Below, piece by piece: positions 9,698 to 17,289 of a DNA stretch of 48,487 nt. Under the pieces are notes generated by a model. It ran no database searches and was not told the DNA's origin. It saw nothing but the letters and a program-made list of their open reading frames with translations. Within the stretch, counting starts at the first letter, position 1. Every line of letters begins with the position of its first letter. The position numbers were made by a program, and so were the translations under genes. Source of the stretch: CALROG01 sp943369755 (GTDB taxonomy: Bacteria > Pseudomonadota > Gammaproteobacteria > Burkholderiales > Burkholderiaceae_C); assembly GCA_943369755.1 (NCBI GenBank), contig CALROG020000031.1:1-48487 (forward strand), in the 5' to 3' direction.

Positions 9698-11017
9698 GTG
9701 GCAACTAGCGCAGCTCAAATGGCAAAAACCGGCAAGTTCGGCGACCTGCGTCGCCGACTGGTTTTCTTGCTGCTCGCGCTGGTGGTTTACCGCGTGGGCG
9801 CGCACATCCCGGTGCCGGGCATTGACCCGACGCAACTGCAGGCACTGTTCAAGGGTCAGCAGGGCGGCATCCTGAGCCTGTTCAATATGTTCTCGGGCGG
9901 AGCGCTGTCGCGCTTCACGGTGTTTGCGCTGGGCATCATGCCGTACATCTCGGCCTCGATCATCATGCAGCTGCTGACCTACGTCGTTCCGACGTTCGAG
10001 CAGATGAAGAAAGAGGGCGAGTCAGGCCGTCGCAAGATCACCCAGTACACCCGTTACGGCACGCTCGGCCTGGCTATTTTCCAGTCTCTGGGCATCGCGC
10101 TGGCGCTTGAGGGCTCGGCGGGTCTGGTGTTGAGCCCGGGTTTTGGGTTTCGCATGACCGCGGTGGTCAGCCTGACCGCTGGCACCATGTTCCTGATGTG
10201 GCTGGGCGAACAAATTACCGAGCGTGGGCTGGGCAACGGAATCTCGATTCTGATCTTTGCCGGCATTGCTGCCGGGCTGCCTAGTGCCATCGGTGGGCTG
10301 CTTGAGCTGGTGCGTACCGGGGCCATGAGCATTCTGGCGGCGGTGTTCATCGTCGCACTGGTGATCCTGGTGACCTACTTCGTGGTATTCGTCGAGCGTG
10401 GTCAGCGCAAGATTCTGGTCAATTACGCGCGCCGCCAGGTGGGCAACAAGGTTTACGGCGGCCAGTCGTCGCATCTGCCGCTGAAGCTGAACATGGCTGG
10501 CGTGATTCCGCCCATCTTCGCCTCCTCGATCATCCTGCTGCCGGCCACGGTGGTGAGCTGGTTCAGCACTGGCGATGCAACCCGCTGGCTCAAGGACATT
10601 GCCGGCATGCTGACGCCGGGCCAGCCAATTTATGTGCTGCTTTACGCCAGTGCCATCGTATTTTTCTGCTTCTTCTATACAGCCCTGGTGTTCAACAGCC
10701 GCGAGACGGCAGACAACCTCAAAAAGAGTGGCGCGTTCATCCCGGGTATTCGTCCTGGCGACCAGACCGCGCGCTACATTGACAAGATCCTGGTCAGGCT
10801 GACGCTGGCAGGCGCGGTGTACATCACTTTTGTGTGCCTGTTGCCTGAGTTCCTGATCCTGAAATACAACGTGCCGTTCTACTTTGGCGGCACCTCTTTG
10901 CTGATTATTGTTGTCGTGACCATGGATTTCATGGCGCAAGTGCAAAACTACATGATGTCGCAGCAGTACGAATCATTGTTGAAGAAAGCTAATTTCAAGA
11001 CATCACTCGGCGGCTGA
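9698..11017 (+). CDS. secY: Protein translocase subunit SecY
   Basis: The channel-forming subunit of the SecYEG translocon in the inner membrane. It has 439 residues with ten hydrophobic segments and the signature VYRVGAHIPVPGID near the first transmembrane segment. The start is GTG at 9698 (MATSAAQMAKTGKFGDLRRRL), with a weak GAAAG upstream; an internal ATG eight codons later is possible but gives a shorter N-terminus than usual. Co-transcription with ribosomal genes is typical. Confidence 0.97.
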   Translation: MATSAAQMAKTGKFGDLRRRLVFLLLALVVYRVGAHIPVPGIDPTQLQALFKGQQGGILSLFNMFSGGALSRFTVFALGIMPYISASIIMQLLTYVVPTFEQMKKEGESGRRKITQYTRYGTLGLAIFQSLGIALALEGSAGLVLSPGFGFRMTAVVSLTAGTMFLMWLGEQITERGLGNGISILIFAGIAAGLPSAIGGLLELVRTGAMSILAAVFIVALVILVTYFVVFVERGQRKILVNYARRQVGNKVYGGQSSHLPLKLNMAGVIPPIFASSIILLPATVVSWFSTGDATRWLKDIAGMLTPGQPIYVLLYASAIVFFCFFYTALVFNSRETADNLKKSGAFIPGIRPGDQTARYIDKILVRLTLAGAVYITFVCLLPEFLILKYNVPFYFGGTSLLIIVVVTMDFMAQVQNYMMSQQYESLLKKANFKTSLGG

Positions 11018-11023
11018 GGTGAC

Positions 11024-11242
11024 ATGGCAAAAGACGATGTCATCCAGATGCAGGGTGAGGTTGTGGAGAACCTGCCGAACGCGACGTTTCGTGTGAAGCT
11101 GGAAAATGGGCACGTAGTGCTTGGACATATTTCAGGAAAGATGCGGATGCACTACATCCGCATCCTCCCGGGTGACAAGGTCACTGTTGAACTGACGCCC
11201 TACGACTTGTCGCGGGCACGGATTGTTTTTAGGGCTAAGTAA
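11024..11242 (+). CDS. infA: Translation initiation factor IF-1
   Basis: A 72-residue OB-fold protein that binds the 30S A site during initiation. HVVLGHISGKMRMHYIRIL and the ending RIVFRAK are characteristic. Its position between secY and rpmJ is the common betaproteobacterial arrangement. A hairpin separates it from rpmJ. Confidence 0.97.
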   Translation: MAKDDVIQMQGEVVENLPNATFRVKLENGHVVLGHISGKMRMHYIRILPGDKVTVELTPYDLSRARIVFRAK

Positions 11243-11247
11243 TGACC

Positions 11248-11291
11248 AGGTGCCGGATCAAGATTTGCAAAGCAAATTTGCTCGGGCACCT
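11248..11291 (+). promoter_or_regulatory. Hairpin between infA and rpmJ
   Basis: The outer stem AGGTGCC (11248-11254) pairs with GGCACCT (11285-11291), and the inner stem ATTTGC (11263-11268) pairs with GCAAAT (11272-11277) around AAA. The structure lies in the 78-nt gap before rpmJ and the alpha operon. It has no U-tail. It may be an mRNA-processing or autogenous control element, which is an inference. Confidence 0.5.
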
Positions 11292-11320
11292 CAGACTAGA
11301 CAGGTTTTAGGAGAAAGAAC

Positions 11321-11434
11321 ATGAGAGTTTCGGCTTCGGTCAAGAAAATTTGCCGTAACTGCAAAATCATCCGCCGCAAGGGCGTTGTGCGCGTGATCTG
11401 CACCGATCCGCGTCACAAGCAGCGCCAAGGCTGA
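11321..11434 (+). CDS. rpmJ: 50S ribosomal protein L36
   Basis: A 37-residue protein starting MRVSASVKKICRNCKIIRRK. It is the zinc-ribbon form: Cys11, Cys14 and Cys27 with His32 form the expected metal site. AGGAGAAAGAAC just upstream supplies the ribosome site. It marks the junction between the spc and alpha parts of the cluster. Confidence 0.97.
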   Translation: MRVSASVKKICRNCKIIRRKGVVRVICTDPRHKQRQG

Positions 11435-11458
11435 TTGCAAGAGTTTTAGAGGACGAAC

Positions 11459-11824
11459 ATGGCACGTATCGCTGGCATCAATATTCCGCCGCACCAACAC
11501 ACCGAGATTGGCCTTACCGCCATTTTCGGTATCGGTCGCACCCGCGCTCGCAAGATTTGCGAAGCAACGGGCATTCCCTACGCCAAGAAGGTCAAGGACC
11601 TGACGGACGGCGACCTCGAAAAGATCCGCGACGAGATCGCGACGATCACTATCGAGGGTGACTTGCGTCGTGAGACGACCATGAACATCAAGCGTTTGAT
11701 GGACATTGGTTGCTATCGCGGCTTCCGTCACCGCCGGGGCTTGCCGATGCGTGGGCAGCGTACGCGCACCAACGCCCGTACCCGCAAGGGTCCGCGCAAG
11801 GCCGCTCAGGCACTGAAGAAATAA
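11459..11824 (+). CDS. rpsM: 30S ribosomal protein S13
   Basis: A 121-residue protein of the 30S head contacting the P-site tRNA and the 50S subunit. It starts MARIAGINIPPHQHTEIGL; the conserved RGLPMRGQRTRTNARTRKG tail is present. It is the first gene of the classical alpha operon. Confidence 0.98.
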   Translation: MARIAGINIPPHQHTEIGLTAIFGIGRTRARKICEATGIPYAKKVKDLTDGDLEKIRDEIATITIEGDLRRETTMNIKRLMDIGCYRGFRHRRGLPMRGQRTRTNARTRKGPRKAAQALKK

Positions 11825-11842
11825 TCGGGAAAGAGAAAACTC

Positions 11843-12247
11843 ATGGCAAAAGCTCCCGCCAATAACGCCGCACAACGTGTGCGCAAGAAGGTTCGCAAAA
11901 ACGTGTCCGACGGTGTCGCCCACGTCCACGCGTCCTTCAACAACACCATCATCACGATCACCGATCGGCAGGGCAACGCCCTGTCGTGGGCGTCGTCCGG
12001 TGGCCAGGGTTTCAAGGGTTCGCGAAAGTCCACGCCGTTCGCCGCCCAGGTGGCGTCGGAAGTCGCTGGCCGCGCCGCCATTGAACAGGGCATCAAGAAC
12101 CTGGACGTCGAGATCAAAGGCCCCGGCCCTGGTCGCGAGTCTTCGGTCCGTGCGCTTGCCGCCCTGGGCATTCGCATCAATTCGATTGCTGACGTGACGC
12201 CGGTACCGCACAACGGTTGCCGCCCCCAGAAGCGCCGCCGGATCTAA
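11843..12247 (+). CDS. rpsK: 30S ribosomal protein S11
   Basis: A 134-residue platform protein near the mRNA exit path. GVAHVHASFNNTIITITD and the C-terminal PHNGCRPQKRRRI are diagnostic. It follows rpsM by 18 bp. Confidence 0.98.
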   Translation: MAKAPANNAAQRVRKKVRKNVSDGVAHVHASFNNTIITITDRQGNALSWASSGGQGFKGSRKSTPFAAQVASEVAGRAAIEQGIKNLDVEIKGPGPGRESSVRALAALGIRINSIADVTPVPHNGCRPQKRRRI

Positions 12248-12288
12248 TTTTCAACAAGCCCACCGCCATCCGCTCCGGCTGATGGCTC

Positions 12289-12309
12289 CTGCGGTGAAAT
12301 ACCCCGCAG
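12289..12309 (+). promoter_or_regulatory. Small hairpin upstream of rpsD
   Basis: CTGCGG (12289-12294) pairs with CCGCAG (12304-12309) in the 86-nt rpsK-rpsD gap, 24 bp before the rpsD start. In E. coli, S4 autoregulates the alpha operon but binds the rpsM leader; whether this hairpin has a role here is unknown. Confidence 0.3.
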
Positions 12310-12333
12310 AAGATGACATAAAAGGAAGTTCAA

Positions 12334-12957
12334 GTGGCACGTTACCTCGGCCCCAAGGCCAAACTCTCCCGCCGTGAAGGCACCGACCTTTTCCTCAAGA
12401 GCGCCCGTCGTTCGATTGCGGACAAGTGCAAGTTCGACTCCAAGCCCGGCCAGCATGGCCGCACCTCGGGTCAGCGCACCTCAGACTTCGGTTTGCAGTT
12501 GCGTGAGAAGCAGAAGGTCAAGCGCATGTACGGCGTGCTCGAGAAGCAATTCCGCCGTTATTTCGCTGAAGCTGATCGCCGCAAGGGCAACACGGGTGCC
12601 AACCTGTTGTTCATTCTGGAGTCCCGGCTGGACAACGTTGTGTACCGCATGGGGTTTGGCTCCACGCGTGCCGAGGCGCGCCAGTTGGTTTCGCACAAGG
12701 CGATCACCGTGAACGGCCAGTCGGTCAATATCCCGTCGTACCTGGTCAAGACCGGCGACGTGGTGGCTGTGCGTGACAAGTCCAAAAAGCAAGGGCGTAT
12801 CGCCGAGGCGCTGCAGTTGGCCCAACAAGTTGGTTTGCCAGCGTGGGTGGAAGTCAACGCCGAAAAGGCCGAAGGCACTTTCAAGAAGGTGCCTGATCGC
12901 GACGAATTCGCCGCCGACATCAACGAATCGCTCATCGTGGAGCTGTACTCGCGCTAA
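12334..12957 (+). CDS. rpsD: 30S ribosomal protein S4
   Basis: A 207-residue primary 16S rRNA-binding protein; in E. coli it is also the repressor of the alpha operon. The start is GTG at 12334 (MARYLGPKAKLSRREGTDLF), preceded by AAGGAAG. The S4 RNA-binding domain (RLDNVVYRMGFGSTRAEARQ, about residues 94-113) is present. A terminator-like hairpin follows the gene. Confidence 0.98.
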   Translation: MARYLGPKAKLSRREGTDLFLKSARRSIADKCKFDSKPGQHGRTSGQRTSDFGLQLREKQKVKRMYGVLEKQFRRYFAEADRRKGNTGANLLFILESRLDNVVYRMGFGSTRAEARQLVSHKAITVNGQSVNIPSYLVKTGDVVAVRDKSKKQGRIAEALQLAQQVGLPAWVEVNAEKAEGTFKKVPDRDEFAADINESLIVELYSR

Positions 12958-12976
12958 TGCGGGTACGAAGGGGAAA

Positions 12977-13011
12977 ACGAGGCCGCCTTGCCGCCTCGTC
13001 CTTGTTTTTTT
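12977..13011 (+). terminator. Terminator-like hairpin between rpsD and rpoA
   Basis: ACGAGGC (12977-12983) pairs with GCCTCGT (12993-12999) around a 9-nt loop, followed by CCTTG and a run of seven T (13005-13011). It resembles a rho-independent terminator inside the alpha operon. A second hairpin (CCCTGCG 13015-13021 with CGCAGGG 13036-13042) follows before rpoA. It could lower rpoA-rplQ expression relative to the upstream ribosomal genes. Confidence 0.6.
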
Positions 13012-13097
13012 GTTCCCTGCGTGTGGGGCACCGCGCGCAGGGTACTTCACCAGCCTTACCGGTGTAACGAGCCGGGGGTATTGAGAGGAAGTCCTGA

Positions 13098-14087
13098 ATG
13101 CAAACCAACCTGCTGAAACCCAAAGCCATCAACGTGGAACAGCTTGGCCTGAATCGCGCCAAGGTAACGCTGGAGCCGTTTGAGCGTGGCTACGGCCACA
13201 CGCTGGGCAATGCCCTGCGTCGCGTTCTGCTGTCGTCGATGGTGGGTTACTCTGCAACCGAGGTCACCATCGCTGGCGTCTTGCACGAATACTCGTCAAT
13301 CGACGGCGTGCAAGAAGACGTGGTCAGCATCCTGTTGAACCTCAAAGGCGTTGTGTTCAAGCTGCACAACCGCGACGAAGTTACCCTGAGCCTGCGCAAA
13401 GACGGCGAAGGTGTTGTGACCGCCGCCGACATCCAGACGCCCCATGACGTCGAGATCATCAACCCCGACCACGTGATCGCCCACCTCTCACAGGGTGGCA
13501 AGATCGACATGCAGATCAAGGTTGAAAAGGGCCGTGGCTATGTGCCGGGCACGATGCGCCGCTATGCGGACGAGCCGACCAAGTCGATTGGCCGTATTGT
13601 TCTGGACGCCTCTTTCTCGCCGGTCAAGCGCGTGAGCTATATCGTCGAGAGCGCCCGCGTCGAGCAGCGCACCGACCTGGACAAACTGGTTGTCGAGATC
13701 GAAACCAACGGTGCCATCACCGCAGAAGACGCGGTACGCGCTTCGGCCAAGATTCTGGTGGAACAACTGGCGGTGTTTGCCCAGCTTGAAGGCAGCGAGC
13801 TGGCTGCGTTTGATGCGCCGGTGCAGCGCAACAACCAGCAGTTTGATCCGATCCTGCTGCGCCCGGTGGACGAGCTTGAGCTGACGGTGCGTTCGGCCAA
13901 CTGCCTCAAGGCGGAAAACATTTACTACATCGGTGACCTGATTCAGCGCACCGAAAACGAGCTGCTGAAGACCCCGAACCTGGGTCGCAAGTCGCTCAAT
14001 GAAATCAAGGAAGTTCTTGCCTCGCGTGGCCTCACGCTGGGCATGAAGCTCGAAAGCTGGCCACCGGCCGGCCTCGACAAGCGGTAA
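13098..14087 (+). CDS. rpoA: RNA polymerase alpha subunit
   Basis: A 329-residue subunit that nucleates RNA polymerase assembly. The N-terminal dimerisation domain (FERGYGHTLGNALRRVLLSS, about residues 29-48) is followed by a linker and a C-terminal domain (about 250-329) containing ELTVRSANCLKAENI and NLGRKSLNEIKEVL, which binds UP elements and activators. An AGAGGAAG sequence lies 5-12 bp before the ATG. Confidence 0.98.
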   Translation: MQTNLLKPKAINVEQLGLNRAKVTLEPFERGYGHTLGNALRRVLLSSMVGYSATEVTIAGVLHEYSSIDGVQEDVVSILLNLKGVVFKLHNRDEVTLSLRKDGEGVVTAADIQTPHDVEIINPDHVIAHLSQGGKIDMQIKVEKGRGYVPGTMRRYADEPTKSIGRIVLDASFSPVKRVSYIVESARVEQRTDLDKLVVEIETNGAITAEDAVRASAKILVEQLAVFAQLEGSELAAFDAPVQRNNQQFDPILLRPVDELELTVRSANCLKAENIYYIGDLIQRTENELLKTPNLGRKSLNEIKEVLASRGLTLGMKLESWPPAGLDKR

Positions 14088-14101
14088 TTGAGGTGAGAAC
14101 G

Positions 14102-14119
14102 AGGCTGCGGGTGCAGCCT
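14102..14119 (+). promoter_or_regulatory. Hairpin between rpoA and rplQ
   Basis: AGGCTGC and GCAGCCT pair around GGGT in the 87-nt rpoA-rplQ gap. No U-run follows, so it is more likely an mRNA structure than a terminator. Confidence 0.35.
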
Positions 14120-14174
14120 TGAACTTGTGGTACCTGATCCGGCCACAGGATTAATACAAGCAAAGGAATACACC

Positions 14175-14576
14175 ATGCGTCACGGCCACGGCCTTCGTAA
14201 ACTCAACCGCACCAGCGAGCACCGTCTCGCCATGCTGCGCAACATGATGAATTCGCTCATCGAGCATGAAGTCATCAAGACCACCGTTCCCAAGGCCAAA
14301 GAGCTGCGCCGCGTGGTCGAACCCATGATCACGCTCGGCAAAGAGCCGACGCTGGCCAACAAGCGCCTGGCATTTGACCGTCTGCGCAACCGCGACAACG
14401 TAGTCAAGCTGTTTGCTGACCTCGGCCCGCGCTTCAAGGCTCGTCCGGGCGGCTACACCCGCATCCTGAAGATGGGCTTCCGCGTGGGCGACAACGCCCC
14501 GATGGCGCTCGTCGAACTGGTGGACCGCCCTGATGCTGCCGATGCAGCATCTACAGAGCAGGCGCCACAAGAGTAA
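14175..14576 (+). CDS. rplQ: 50S ribosomal protein L17
   Basis: A 133-residue protein near the peptide exit tunnel. The start at 14175 gives MRHGHGLRKLNRTSEHR, the universal L17 N-terminus, with AAAGGAA upstream; the longer open frame starting at 14127 is rejected. It is the last gene of the alpha operon, and the initiator tRNA follows 18 bp after its stop. Confidence 0.98.
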   Translation: MRHGHGLRKLNRTSEHRLAMLRNMMNSLIEHEVIKTTVPKAKELRRVVEPMITLGKEPTLANKRLAFDRLRNRDNVVKLFADLGPRFKARPGGYTRILKMGFRVGDNAPMALVELVDRPDAADAASTEQAPQE

Positions 14577-14578
14577 GC

Positions 14579-14584
14579 TATAAT
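14579..14584 (+). promoter_or_regulatory. -10 box for the initiator tRNA
   Basis: A perfect TATAAT ends 10 bp before the tRNA 5' end. No good -35 box is visible at the proper distance within the end of rplQ, so the tRNA may be read both from this weak promoter and by read-through from the alpha operon. Confidence 0.45.
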
Positions 14585-14594
14585 TCCATCTTGC

Positions 14595-14671
<77 letters not shown>

Positions 14672-14697
14672 ACAAGACAGTGCCTGGCACTGAAAGC

Positions 14698-14725
14698 AAA
14701 AAGCCCACCATTGGTGGGCTTTTTT
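14698..14725 (+). terminator. Bidirectional terminator after tRNA-fMet
   Basis: GCCCACC (14703-14709) pairs with GGTGGGC (14713-14719) around ATT, flanked by five A and six T. The A/T symmetry means it can end transcripts from both strands: the alpha operon and tRNA-fMet from the left, and tRNA-Arg from the right. Confidence 0.85.
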
Positions 14726-14761
14726 GCTGACGCTGCGATTTAGATATCTTGCAGTTGTTGA

Positions 14762-14837
14762 TGGTGCGGCTGGCGGGGATCGAACCCACGACCCTTGGCT
14801 TCGGAGGCCAATACTCTATCCACTGAGCTACAGCCGC
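14762..14837 (-). tRNA. tRNA-Arg (CCG)
   Basis: A 76-nt cloverleaf on the minus strand with encoded CCA. The acceptor stem GCGGCTG pairs with CAGCCGC, the anticodon loop is CTCCGAA (anticodon CCG, reading CGG), and the T-loop is TTCGATC. It is convergent with the initiator tRNA. Confidence 0.95.
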
Positions 14838-15068
14838 ATGATCCCGCTGAGACAGCCTTGCATTATCGCCCATTGCGACGCGTCGCAGCTATCGCAAGCC
14901 CATTCCGGCTCGATGAATACCGCATGCGAACCATGAATTGCATGTGGCCCGGCCAAGGGGCAATGCAGGCAGCAGGATGGCGTGGCGGCAAGGCGCGCCG
15001 AGGGTTTGTACGCAAGCCCGCCGTTATAATGCGCAGTTGTTTCAAATGCCCGAGATTTTGAGGACGCC
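14838..15068 (+). other. Intergenic region with a -10 box for the cytochrome gene
   Basis: No gene is seen in these 231 bp. TATAAT at 15025-15030 is a perfect -10 box 39 bp before the cytochrome ATG, but no good -35 box lies 16-18 bp upstream. GAGGACG just before the ATG is the ribosome site. Confidence 0.5.
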
Positions 15069-15641
15069 ATGAGCGAAAGCACCCACGACGAAGCCCACAC
15101 GGGCCCCATCAAGAACCCAAAGCAGCTTCTGCTGGCAGTGTTCTTCTCGTTTGTTGTTCCTGTGTTCGCCATCATTGGCCTGGTGTACTACGTCGTCTCG
15201 GAGGCCAAGCCTGCAAGCAGCCCGGTGTCGGCAAGTCTGGCCTTGGGGGGTGTTTCGGAAGACGCAAGCGCCAAGGGCATTGCCCAGCGGATTCAAAAGG
15301 TGGGCGTTGTTGAAATTCGTGATGCCAACCGAGCACTCAAAACGGGCGAAGAAGTCTTCAAGGCTCAATGCGTTGCCTGCCACGGCGCTGGCGTTGCCGG
15401 TGCGCCCAAGGTGGCAGATGCTGCTGCCTGGGGGGTGCGCATCAAGACGGGTCTCGACGCACTGGTGAACTCTGCGCTCAAGGGCAAAGGGGCCATGGGC
15501 CCGCAGGCCGGCGGTGATTTTGACGACGTGGAGATTGCGCGCGCGGTGGTGTACCTTGCCAACGGTGCGGGTGCAAAGTTCGCCGAGCCGCAACGTGCCG
15601 CCGCAGCCGCTGTGGCCGCCGCACCGGTCGCGGCCAAGTAA
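15069..15641 (+). CDS. Membrane-anchored c-type cytochrome (c5-like)
   Basis: A 190-residue monohaem cytochrome. One N-terminal transmembrane anchor (about residues 20-43) follows a short cytoplasmic tail; the haem domain is periplasmic. CVACH at 101-105 binds the haem, and Met143 in KGAMGPQ is the probable distal ligand. The C-terminus is alanine-rich. It probably shuttles electrons in the respiratory chain. A terminator follows 40 bp after the stop. The family is clear; the specific partner is not. Confidence 0.9.
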   Translation: MSESTHDEAHTGPIKNPKQLLLAVFFSFVVPVFAIIGLVYYVVSEAKPASSPVSASLALGGVSEDASAKGIAQRIQKVGVVEIRDANRALKTGEEVFKAQCVACHGAGVAGAPKVADAAAWGVRIKTGLDALVNSALKGKGAMGPQAGGDFDDVEIARAVVYLANGAGAKFAEPQRAAAAAVAAAPVAAK

Positions 15642-15675
15642 GCCAGTCAAGTAGGCCCCGGGGCCTGCCGCACAA

Positions 15676-15704
15676 AAAAAAGCCGGTCAATGACCGGTTT
15701 TTTT
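15676..15704 (+). terminator. Bidirectional terminator between the cytochrome and the converging hypothetical gene
   Basis: CCGGTCA (15683-15689) pairs with TGACCGG (15691-15697) with a very short loop, in practice CCGGT/ACCGG with loop CAATG. It is preceded by eight A and followed by seven T. The stop codon of the minus-strand gene (15703-15705) lies inside the T tract, so both converging genes share this terminator. Confidence 0.85.
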
Positions 15705-16260
15705 ATGCCTGCTTTACGCGGTGGATTGATTGCGGGCTGCGCACATAGCCAAACTGCCCCGGAAGGGCTGCCGCCAACGCGTTTTGAGGCACCCACGAGC
15801 CTTGTTCGATGGCGTCCGCTGCCCAGCCCATATCCTGGGTGTGCACGCGCCCAAAACCAATGGCGCTGTCCAGGTACAAAAGGCCGGCTTCGTCAACGAC
15901 GCAGGCGCGCGGTTGTACTGGTACACCGGTGTGCGCAAAGACGCTGAAGTCAGGATGCACCCGCCACACCAGCGGTGTTGACTCCAGCTCCAGAAACACG
16001 CGCTGGGGCCCGTTTTGAAAGAACCACTGCCCCAGCGCATCGCACTCATAGTTGCGCTGGATAAAGTCCACCAGCTTCTCGTGGCGCAGCAGCGAACCTT
16101 TGCTTGCCGAAGTGCCGCCATCGGCCGCAGCAAAGGGGCCGGCGGCCTGGCAACGGTCGTCGCGCATGTACCAGTTGCCACGCGCGTCCAGCCCCAGCCA
16201 GCCGTAGCAGTGTGGAACGTTTGGCCATTTGGCAATGGCTTGGCGAACGATGTCATCCAT
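15703..16260 (-). CDS. Conserved-looking hypothetical protein, 185 aa
   Basis: A soluble 185-residue protein without signal peptide or membrane segments. It is tryptophan- and aspartate-rich, with segments such as CYGWLGLDARGNWYMRDD and WFFQNGPQRVFLELE that resemble a Burkholderiales protein of unknown function; I cannot name the family with certainty. It lies 26 bp downstream of the TSUP transporter gene on the same strand, so the two probably form an operon. No function is assigned. Confidence 0.75.
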   Translation of the reverse strand: MDDIVRQAIAKWPNVPHCYGWLGLDARGNWYMRDDRCQAAGPFAAADGGTSASKGSLLRHEKLVDFIQRNYECDALGQWFFQNGPQRVFLELESTPLVWRVHPDFSVFAHTGVPVQPRACVVDEAGLLYLDSAIGFGRVHTQDMGWAADAIEQGSWVPQNALAAALPGQFGYVRSPQSIHRVKQA

Positions 16261-16286
16261 GGCGTGGCTCTATGGGTAGTGAATGA

Positions 16287-17045
16287 TCAGCGCAAAAATG
16301 CGTCATGGCCTGTTTTCAAGATCAGGGCGCTCACCACAACGATGAACACCACGCGCACAAAGGCCGCGCCGTGGCGCAGTGCCATGTGGGTGCCTAGCAG
16401 GCTTCCCAGAACGTTGGCAACCGCCAGCGCCAACGCGAAATGCCACCACACATGGCCCTTGATGCTGAAAAGGATCAAGGCCGCAAGATTGGTGGCCGTA
16501 TTCAGCAGCTTGGCCGACGCCGAGGCATTCAGAAAATCGTAGCCCAGCGCCCGCACAAAAAGAAACACAAAAAAACTACCCGTGCCGGGGCCAAAGAAGC
16601 CGTCATAAAAGCCAATCACCAGGCCAATGCCGCAGGCAACACCGGCCTCCAGACGGCCCGACAGGCGCGGGGCGTGGTGTCGGCCAAGCTCTTTTTTTGC
16701 CAGCGTATAGCCCAGCACCGCCAGCAGCACGAATGGCAGCAGCTTGCGCAGGAAATCGGGAGAGATGACGGTGACGACCCAGGCCCCCGCGAATGCGCCG
16801 GTAAAACCGGCCAAGGCGGCCGGCAGCAGGGTTTTCCAGCGCATTTCTACCCGGCGGCTGTATTGCCAGGTGGCCATCGCCGTGCCCCACACTGAGGCGC
16901 TCTTGTTGACGCCAAACAAGGTTGCAGGGTGGGTTGTCGGGAATGTGGCGAACAGAGCCGGCACCAAAATCAGGCCACCGCCACCGACGATTGAATCCAC
17001 AAAGCCGGCCAGCAAAGAAGCCAGCGACACAAGCATCAATTCCAT
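16287..17045 (-). CDS. TSUP family membrane transporter (TauE/SafE type)
   Basis: A 252-residue integral membrane protein with about eight hydrophobic segments. The N-terminal GFVDSIVGGGGLILVPAL and the second-half repeat IGFYDGFFGPGTGSFFVF are the two hallmark motifs of the TSUP/TauE-SafE family, which exports or imports small organosulfur or carboxylate anions. The substrate cannot be inferred. A factor-independent terminator on the same strand lies only 22 bp before its ATG, suggesting that a leader RNA or another short transcript ends there. Confidence 0.88.
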   Translation of the reverse strand: MELMLVSLASLLAGFVDSIVGGGGLILVPALFATFPTTHPATLFGVNKSASVWGTAMATWQYSRRVEMRWKTLLPAALAGFTGAFAGAWVVTVISPDFLRKLLPFVLLAVLGYTLAKKELGRHHAPRLSGRLEAGVACGIGLVIGFYDGFFGPGTGSFFVFLFVRALGYDFLNASASAKLLNTATNLAALILFSIKGHVWWHFALALAVANVLGSLLGTHMALRHGAAFVRVVFIVVVSALILKTGHDAFLR

Positions 17046-17066
17046 CGCCAGATTGTCGCAGGCAAG

Positions 17067-17094
17067 AAAAAGGCGTCGGGATCACCGACGCCTT
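17067..17094 (-). terminator. Terminator hairpin immediately upstream of the TSUP gene
   Basis: A 10-bp perfect stem (AAGGCGTCGG 17070-17079 with CCGACGCCTT 17085-17094, 5-nt loop). Read on the minus strand it is followed by five U, so it terminates leftward transcription just before the TSUP start codon at 17045. No gene is seen on the minus strand upstream. It may be an attenuator in the TSUP leader or the end of a small RNA. Confidence 0.65.
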
Positions 17095-17212
17095 GCATAA
17101 ACCGCATCTTGTTGGATGCCTGCGAAATTTGTTCTGAATTCTTGGGGTGTCTCCTCGGTCCCTCGTCCTGGCGCGCCAGGGCGCGCAAGCGAGTAGTGGG
17201 ACTCTATCTGAC

Positions 17213-17227
17213 GCACCCTGTTAGTGC
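17213..17227 (+). promoter_or_regulatory. NtrC-type enhancer site upstream of amt
   Basis: GCACCCTGTTAGTGC fits the NtrC dyad (GCAC-N7-GTGC). It lies about 77 bp upstream of the -24/-12 promoter, a normal upstream position for a sigma54 activator. Another partial half-site, GGTGCA, lies near 17250. Confidence 0.65.
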
Positions 17228-17289
17228 ATTGGGAGTTTCCCGCCTGCGACTTGGTGCATGCCGTACAGGGCCTAGGGTTAACCATTAAT

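Noticed and set aside
17168..17179. A 12-bp perfect palindrome CTGGCGCGCCAG upstream of amt
   Set aside because: It matches no known operator and such GC palindromes are expected by chance in this base composition; it lies outside the spaced NtrC/sigma54 elements.
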